This document shows, one piece after another, positions 44,232 to 49,405 of a stretch of 49,405 nt of DNA. The stretch's first letter is position 1; each line of letters opens with the position of its first letter. The stretch is from an uncultured Lachnospiraceae bacterium (GTDB lineage: Bacteria; Bacillota; Clostridia; Lachnospirales; Lachnospiraceae), in the NCBI GenBank assembly GCA_947165275.1, contig CAMUZQ010000009.1, positions 1-49,405 on the forward strand, given 5' to 3'. The position numbers and the translations under genes were made by a program. A model generated the notes under the pieces. The model was not told where the DNA came from. It was given only the letters and a program-made list of their open reading frames with translations, and ran no database searches.

Positions 44232-44672
44232 ATGGACGGAAATCAGGAAGTAAAGAACAGTGAGAGCGTAGAGGAGCTGTTAAAGCAGATACTTGAAGCG
44301 GACAAAAAAGAGGTGAAGTATGCAAAAAGAGCCGCCTTTTTTATGATGGGAGTCTTTGTGGTATTTCTTGTGGCAGCGGTCATAGTCATACCTAAGGTCG
44401 TAGAAACTCTGTCATATGTGAATAATACGGTGATAGCGGCGGGGGAGACTCTCAAAGGCGCAGATGAAGCGATAGAGAATATAAACCAGATGAGCACCTC
44501 GATAACCAAGACATCTGATAATATGAACAGCATGCTTACAGATAATTCACAGGCACTGACAGATGCAGTGGAGAAGATGAACAGCATAGATTTTGACGGT
44601 CTTAACAGTGCCATAAAGGATCTTCAGGATGCGGTGGGACCCTTTGCCGGTTTTATGAATAAATTCAAGTGA
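44232..44672 (+). CDS. Small single-pass membrane protein with coiled-coil, unknown function
   Basis: 146 residues; AGGAGGAGG before ATG 44232. A charged N-terminal helix (1-30), one TM helix (about 34-55), then a helical region rich in Asn, Ser, Thr and Met (about 60-135) resembling methyl-accepting or DUF948-like coiled coils, ending in FAGFMNKFK. No catalytic motif. Last gene of the receiver-kinase operon, ending six bases from the convergent DUF3990 gene. Confidence 0.75.
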   Translation: MDGNQEVKNSESVEELLKQILEADKKEVKYAKRAAFFMMGVFVVFLVAAVIVIPKVVETLSYVNNTVIAAGETLKGADEAIENINQMSTSITKTSDNMNSMLTDNSQALTDAVEKMNSIDFDGLNSAIKDLQDAVGPFAGFMNKFK

Positions 44673-44678
44673 TATTAT

Positions 44679-45929
44679 TCAGTGCAGCATAGCTTCCGGA
44701 CGGCAATGGAATATATGTGACAGGGAAATGATCTTTTCAGCCGCGGCCCGGTTGATATTCTTACTGCCTGTTTCGTATTGCTGCAGGGTTCTTAAATTTA
44801 TGCCTGACGCTTCGGCGAGCTCTCTTTGAGAGAGGCCGAAGCGTTTTCTGTATGTCTGGAGACTGGTGGAGTCGGATATTCTGCTTTTAAGCCTGCTGTC
44901 GACGGCATCTGAGGCCTCTTTGAAGGTCAGGGTATGTAATTCGGGGTAAAGGGCAAAAAGACGGCTGTATGACAGCGAGGACAGTATATTCGCAAAGGAG
45001 GAGCCCTTGTACCACTGATGGCAGACAAGCATTGCTCCGCACCAATAGGCAACCGCAGAATCCGGGCCTTCTTCATATCCTGGGTCTTCGTCAGGCTCTA
45101 TACCGCAGGAGAGGAGTATCCTCTGACATAGCTCATGATATTCGGTCCCGAGCAGTATGGAAGGATCCCCGTTTTCGAAACGGCCGGCATAGCCGCTTAC
45201 AATGAAGCATTTCAGGAAGAGCTCCGGGGTAAGATACGGGAGGGACGACCTGAGTCCTGAAATATAACGGACAGACCTGCCCAGGAGGGCAGAGGCATAT
45301 TTAAGATAGGTCTTCGGATAAGGGGCCATGGGATCAGAGGCAGAAGAGGGGAGCAGAAGCCCGGCAGCCTGCTTCTCCTTCATCAGTCTCGCGGAATAAT
45401 AAAACATGCCGTCGACCGCCTCGGAGGAGATATATTCCAGACTGTTTAAGGCCTTTTCGGTACGCAGTACAAGCTGTTCTCCAAGTCCTGCTCTTTCTAT
45501 CAGCCGGGACAGCTCATCCTTTTCGATCTTTTCCTCTATGAAGGCTTTGCAGTATATGAGATTGGCATCATCTGCCCTGCTGCCTTTTATGATATCTGCA
45601 TCAGAGATTTCGGGCAGGTATCTTCTGATAATGCTTTCGGCATTGCTCCTGCAGACTGCAGAATCAAAAACGAACCCGCGTTCCTTAAGTATAAGTGCAA
45701 GCCAGTTCAGGACGGAATATTCCCCGCTGCTCAGATCGATGATATTCAGATCCTCTGTTTCGAGCTCATATATATTTACGAAACCGCCGTTTATGTCCAT
45801 GGCGGCCCAGTCTCTGACAAGCTCTTCGTTTTCTGTGGCATAGAAGCCGTCTCCAAAGTCCCTTATCACGTTTTTATGACCTGAAAACGGCATTGTGACG
45901 ATTTTTTTTGACCCGTGGTATACTCTCAT
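44679..45929 (-). CDS. DUF3990 (ADP-ribosyltransferase-like) protein with C-terminal HTH
   Basis: 416 residues from ATG 45929, where GAGGA precedes; the longer reading frame to 46004 would run through the promoter. The N-terminal part (1-105) matches DUF3990 with VYHGSKKIV and DFGDGFYATENEELVRDWA, then VNIYELE; this family is thought to have an ADP-ribosyltransferase-like fold. Residues about 110-350 are helical and unrecognised. The last 60 form a Cro/C1-type HTH (LSQRELAEASGINLRTLQQYE). The combination suggests a self-regulating toxin-like or signalling protein. Its promoter carries a matching inverted repeat. No separate antitoxin gene is seen. Confidence 0.75.
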   Translation of the reverse strand: MRVYHGSKKIVTMPFSGHKNVIRDFGDGFYATENEELVRDWAAMDINGGFVNIYELETEDLNIIDLSSGEYSVLNWLALILKERGFVFDSAVCRSNAESIIRRYLPEISDADIIKGSRADDANLIYCKAFIEEKIEKDELSRLIERAGLGEQLVLRTEKALNSLEYISSEAVDGMFYYSARLMKEKQAAGLLLPSSASDPMAPYPKTYLKYASALLGRSVRYISGLRSSLPYLTPELFLKCFIVSGYAGRFENGDPSILLGTEYHELCQRILLSCGIEPDEDPGYEEGPDSAVAYWCGAMLVCHQWYKGSSFANILSSLSYSRLFALYPELHTLTFKEASDAVDSRLKSRISDSTSLQTYRKRFGLSQRELAEASGINLRTLQQYETGSKNINRAAAEKIISLSHIFHCRPEAMLH

Positions 45930-45948
45930 AAGTCCTCGCTGATAAAAA

Positions 45949-45959
45949 TATACTTCTTT
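45949..45959. promoter_or_regulatory. Third operator half-site
   Basis: TATACTTCTTT, identical (in inverted orientation) to the AAAGAAGTATA arm at 45987-45997. It lies in the leader of the DUF3990-HTH gene, between the predicted transcription start and the ATG. Probably an accessory binding site for the same regulator. Confidence 0.5.
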
Positions 45960-45975
45960 AGACGTACTTTTGAGC

Positions 45976-46004
45976 ATTATACTTCCAAAGAAGTATAATG
46001 TCAA
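45976..46004 (-). promoter_or_regulatory. Consensus promoter with palindromic operator in the spacer
   Basis: On the minus strand a perfect TTGACA (46004-45999), 17 bases, and a perfect TATAAT (45981-45976). The spacer and -10 box form an inverted repeat: ATTATACTTC (45976-45985), CAAA, GAAGTATAAT (45990-45999). A repressor bound here would block RNA polymerase fully. The HTH of the adjacent gene is the natural candidate. Confidence 0.85.
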
Positions 46005-46048
46005 TAAGATGTCAGGTTGGGCAGGGGTGGTGTGTCAGGGCCGGCGCA

Positions 46049-46059
46049 TGTGGTATAAT
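46049..46059 (+). promoter_or_regulatory. Extended -10 promoter directly before addB
   Basis: TGTGGTATAAT, a perfect -10 box (46054-46059) with TGn extension, ends 7 bases before ATG 46067. There is no Shine-Dalgarno sequence, so the mRNA may start at the AUG. The -35 position (TGTGTC) is weak. Confidence 0.6.
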
Positions 46060-46066
46060 TATCATC

Positions 46067-49000
46067 ATGCTGCATGTAATAGAAGGGGCTGCCGGGAGCG
46101 GCAAGACCACAAAAGCATATGAACTTCTCATAAGAGAGGCAGGGGAGCACAGGGACAGGAATTACATCCTTGTGATACCTGAGCAGGCCTCTATTTCCGC
46201 ACAGAAGGACATCATAGACATGAGCCCGTCAAACGGGATACTGAATATAGATATCCTCAGCTTTAACCGTCTGGCCCACAGGATATTCGAGGCCACAGGC
46301 GGCGAGGCATCGGAGCTGATAGATGATTCGGGGAAAAATCTCATAATCCGGCATATAGCAGACACAGTGGACGATGAATTGACGGTGCTTCGCGGAGAGC
46401 TCAGAAAAAGCGGTTATGTAGCCGAAATACGTTCCGTTATCTCTGAATTCATGCAGTATGGCATATCTTATGAGGATATACCGGCGATAGCTGAGAGCGC
46501 TGAGTCCGTATCACCGTATCTTTCCCGCAAGCTCCGGGATGTGGCGCTGCTTTATAAGCATTTCAAGGACTATATGGGCAGCGGGTTCATGACAAGGGAG
46601 GAGCTGCTCATAAAGGCCTCCGCGGAGGCGCATAATGCTTCATTTCTGAGGGATTCCACACTGATCTTTGATTCCTTCACAGGCTTTACCCCGGTTCAGT
46701 ACACATTTATCGAAGCCCTGCTGACACAGTGCAGGGATATTTACATATGCATCACCAGGTCAAAAGGGGAAAGAGGGAATCTTTTTTCCCTTGGCGACAG
46801 CACCTGTGAGCGCCTTGAATCCATGGCGGAGCATCATGGGGGGCTTGAAACCACGGAATGCGGAAAAGACAGGGTTCATAAAAAAACATCCGATATAGCA
46901 AAGCTCGGGGCCGGGATATTCGAACCGAAGCCGGCAGAGGATGTGCAGGGTGACGGAACGGTCAGCTTTTTCAGGACTGATGATGCTTATGCCGAGATAC
47001 ATGAGGTCCTGAGGCGTATAGCATATCTTGTACGTGAGAAGGGATATCATTACAGGGAATGCGGGATACTTATGGGCGATACAGCCTTATATGCAGATAT
47101 TGTGAGAAGCGGGGCAGCAGGTCTCGGGATTCCCGTTTATGTGGATCAGACCAGACATATCAGGCTGAATCCCTTTACCGAGCTTATCCGCGCCGCCCTG
47201 CTGGTGATCAGGGAGAATTACTCTTATAGTGCAGTCTTTCATCTGCTGAGATCCGGACTTACCGATATAAAAACAGACGATATCGATATGGCCGAGAATT
47301 ATATCCTTGCCACAGGGATAAGGGGGAAAAGCGCCTACGGCAGGGAGTTTTCCACCGTGTTCCGGGGGATATCCGATGATGACAGGAGGACGGCGGAGGA
47401 GGTCCGCAAGGGGATAGATCATATCCTGGATCCGATAAACCGCCTGACGGACGGAAAGGACAGGGTCAGGGTAAGCGGGCTTATAAAGGCTGTCAGAGAG
47501 ATCTGCGATTCTCTTAAGGCAAAGGAAAAGCTTGAGGAGTATGTGGAGCATTTCGAGGCTGCAGGGGACCCGGAAAGGGCTATGGAGTACTCTCAGATCT
47601 ATGATATCCTGAACAGTCAGTTTGACAATATGGATTCGCTCATCGGTGATCAGGAGGTGAGCATAGCGGAGTTTGCTAAATTATACGAGGATGCGCTTTC
47701 GGAGATAAGAGTCGGTATAATACCTCCCAAATCTGACGTGGTCATGGCGGGGGATCTTACAAGGAGCCGTTTCAGTCATATACGGGCCCTGTTCTTTGTG
47801 GGCATGACGGAGGGAGCCATACCTGCCTCAGGGAGCCGGGGCGGGCTTATCTCTGACAATGACAGGCAGATATTAAAGAAGCTTGGCATAGAGGTTGCTC
47901 CTGCTGCTGCGGAGAAGGCTGAAAAAGAAAAGTTCTATTTTTACATGAATATCATGAAGCCGGGAGAGCTTGTATGCTTTTCCTACCCTGAGGAGACGCT
48001 TGACGGCGCAGTGAACCGTGAATCGTATTTTGTAAAAGAAGCCAGGAGGTGCCTTGGTGTCAGGGAGACAGAGAAGATCCCTGACAGCAGGAAGACTGTT
48101 TATTCTGCGGATGAGCTGCTTTCTTCCTTTGCGGAGAGTCTGGAGAAGGATGAGGAGTGGGCGGCAGTCCTTTATCATGCTCTGGAGAGCCGCAAAGAAA
48201 ATACAGATGTTATCAAAAGACTCACCGGCTCTCTGATCAGCAGGGAGGAGACGGAGGAAAGGCTTGAGGAGAAGGCCGGAGAGCTGCTTTTCGGCAGCTA
48301 CCATATCGAGAGTCCCACGGAGCTTGAGAGATTCGCCTCATGTCCCTATGAGCATTTTCTGGGATACGGTCTCAGACTTCATGAGAGAAGGGGCTTTGAA
48401 TTTGAAATGAGGGATATAGGGACCCTTCTGCACAGGGTCCTTGAGCTTTTTTCAAGAAGACTTGCCGAAAACCGGCTTACCTTCAGATCGGTATCCGATG
48501 ATGCAGCCGGAATGATCCTTGAGGCTTCCTTAAAAGATGCGGCAGAGGATACCGCCTCCGGAAGGATAGCGTCCCTTATATCTTCCGGGGCAAGATACAG
48601 ATATGCATATGAGAGGCTGAAAAAATACGCTGAAAGAAGTATTGATACCTTAAGATTCCAGGCCGGCAGGGGAGCTTTTGACAGTATTTATTTCGAGAAA
48701 CGGTTCCGGTACGGAGGACTTACGGGGACTATAGACAGAAGTGACGAAGCGGTTACGCAATCGGGTGTTTTTATTGATGTTATCGATTATAAAACCGGTA
48801 ATAAAAGCTTTGATCCGGACAGGATATACCACGGCCTTGATATACAGCTTCCGGTATATCTGAATGCCGCGCTCGAGATGCGGAGGGAGACAGGAGGAGG
48901 GACAGTCCGTCCCGCGGGACTTTTTTATTATCATGTGGATGATCCTGTAGTGGAAGGCAGCAGAGAGACAGGAGATGAAGAGCTTAAGGCTGCCATAAGA

Positions 49001-49363
49001 AAGGAGCTGAAGCTCAGGGGAGTGGTCAATGCGGATATGGATGCGGTCAGGGCCTTTGACAGGGATCTGGCAGAGGGCGGCAGATCAATGATCATCCCTG
49101 TGGGATTTAAGAAGGACGGGACGCCCGGTGCAGGCGCCGGATTATATACGGAAGAAGAGCTTAACGGACTTATGCGGCATACCATGGAGCTTGCCGGAAG
49201 GCTGAGAGAGGATATAATCGGAGGAGATGTATCAAGACATCCCTACTCGCTGGACGGAAGGACCGGCTGTGATTACTGCGCTTATAAGGAAATATGTGAC
49301 GGCGGACGAAAAAGGATGCTCAAAAAGCATGATTTTCCGGAAGCCTGGGCAAATCTAGTATAG
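46067..49363 (+). CDS. addB: ATP-dependent helicase/nuclease subunit AddB
   Basis: AddB of the AddAB helicase-nuclease, which resects double-strand breaks up to Chi-like sites. 1098 residues from ATG 46067. Walker A EGAAGSGKTT is at the N-terminus; a UvrD-like inactive helicase core follows. The C-terminal RecB-type nuclease has TGTIDR and VIDYKTG. Four iron-sulfur cysteines are visible: Cys759 (FASCPYEHF) and Cys1068, Cys1071, Cys1077 (CDYCAYKEIC), the expected spacing. addA should lie just to the right; the last 42 bases of the window show no gene start. Confidence 0.94.
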   Translation: MLHVIEGAAGSGKTTKAYELLIREAGEHRDRNYILVIPEQASISAQKDIIDMSPSNGILNIDILSFNRLAHRIFEATGGEASELIDDSGKNLIIRHIADTVDDELTVLRGELRKSGYVAEIRSVISEFMQYGISYEDIPAIAESAESVSPYLSRKLRDVALLYKHFKDYMGSGFMTREELLIKASAEAHNASFLRDSTLIFDSFTGFTPVQYTFIEALLTQCRDIYICITRSKGERGNLFSLGDSTCERLESMAEHHGGLETTECGKDRVHKKTSDIAKLGAGIFEPKPAEDVQGDGTVSFFRTDDAYAEIHEVLRRIAYLVREKGYHYRECGILMGDTALYADIVRSGAAGLGIPVYVDQTRHIRLNPFTELIRAALLVIRENYSYSAVFHLLRSGLTDIKTDDIDMAENYILATGIRGKSAYGREFSTVFRGISDDDRRTAEEVRKGIDHILDPINRLTDGKDRVRVSGLIKAVREICDSLKAKEKLEEYVEHFEAAGDPERAMEYSQIYDILNSQFDNMDSLIGDQEVSIAEFAKLYEDALSEIRVGIIPPKSDVVMAGDLTRSRFSHIRALFFVGMTEGAIPASGSRGGLISDNDRQILKKLGIEVAPAAAEKAEKEKFYFYMNIMKPGELVCFSYPEETLDGAVNRESYFVKEARRCLGVRETEKIPDSRKTVYSADELLSSFAESLEKDEEWAAVLYHALESRKENTDVIKRLTGSLISREETEERLEEKAGELLFGSYHIESPTELERFASCPYEHFLGYGLRLHERRGFEFEMRDIGTLLHRVLELFSRRLAENRLTFRSVSDDAAGMILEASLKDAAEDTASGRIASLISSGARYRYAYERLKKYAERSIDTLRFQAGRGAFDSIYFEKRFRYGGLTGTIDRSDEAVTQSGVFIDVIDYKTGNKSFDPDRIYHGLDIQLPVYLNAALEMRRETGGGTVRPAGLFYYHVDDPVVEGSRETGDEELKAAIRKELKLRGVVNADMDAVRAFDRDLAEGGRSMIIPVGFKKDGTPGAGAGLYTEEELNGLMRHTMELAGRLREDIIGGDVSRHPYSLDGRTGCDYCAYKEICDGGRKRMLKKHDFPEAWANLV

Positions 49364-49405
49364 CGTTCGAAAAATAACTGGACTAATGCGCAGAATGCTT
49401 GCCTG

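Noticed and set aside
45914-45924. Plus-strand extended -10 (CGTGGTATACT) giving antisense RNA to the DUF3990 gene
   Set aside because: It falls on the conserved coding motif YHGS, which explains the sequence, and the -35 spacing is poor (19).

Overview
The window looks like a chromosomal segment of a Gram-positive anaerobe of the Clostridia, most likely Lachnospiraceae. This is inferred from the gene order (ylxM-ffh-rpsP-khpA-rimM-trmD-rplS; the DUF512 radical-SAM gene next to der, plsY and gpsA), AddB, the large clostridial activase/dehydratase protein, orphan FliK/FlhB-like genes, and heavy use of AGG/AGA (Arg) and ATA (Ile) codons. No tRNA, rRNA, IS element, phage gene or CRISPR array was seen, and no gap between genes exceeds about 250 bases.

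Region 1 (1-9544) is the accessory and most unusual part. Two 47-bp hairpin repeats precede a membrane protein that joins a flippase-like (LPG-synthase/UPF0104) domain to a phosphotransferase-like kinase domain. A strong promoter overlapping its stop codon drives a lipoprotein adaptor (MFP), then an RND permease whose C-terminus continues in frame into a coiled-coil linker, a complete sugar-phosphate nucleotidyltransferase domain, and a tail of exactly 13 four-residue charged repeats. A membrane diguanylate cyclase follows. A kinase and a nucleotidyltransferase, each fused to a different membrane protein in neighbouring units, are the best candidate here for an undescribed system: possibly activation of a small alcohol or sugar as a nucleotide derivative at the membrane, coupled to transport.

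Region 2 (9545-15861) holds a PfkB-family fructokinase (+), then a patatin-like lipase and a 1415-residue acyl-CoA dehydratase activase/dehydratase-like protein on the minus strand.

Region 3 (15862-29430) is a housekeeping supercluster read rightwards: SRP and its regulator YlxM, ribosomal proteins S16 and L19, KhpA, RimM, TrmD, two signal peptidases flanking the ribosome-assembly GTPase RbgA, RNase HII, a FliK-like/FlhB-C-like pair, a YraN-like nuclease, a SpoIIE-type phosphatase, cardiolipin synthase and a TVP38/DedA protein.

Region 4 (29431-35896) carries a divergent PRPP synthetase, a PDZ/radical-SAM DUF512 protein, Der, PlsY and GpsA, with MetF convergent.

Region 5 (35897-44672) is one apparent operon: a stand-alone receiver, two paralogous hybrid histidine kinases (the second with a degenerate ATP-binding site), an RluB-type pseudouridine synthase, LigA and two small membrane proteins.

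Region 6 (44673-49405) contains a DUF3990 (ADP-ribosyltransferase-like) protein with a C-terminal Cro/C1-type HTH, read leftwards from a consensus promoter whose spacer is a near-perfect inverted repeat. AddB is divergent, with an extended -10 box so close to its ATG that the mRNA may be leaderless. Several other transcription-unit heads share this arrangement.
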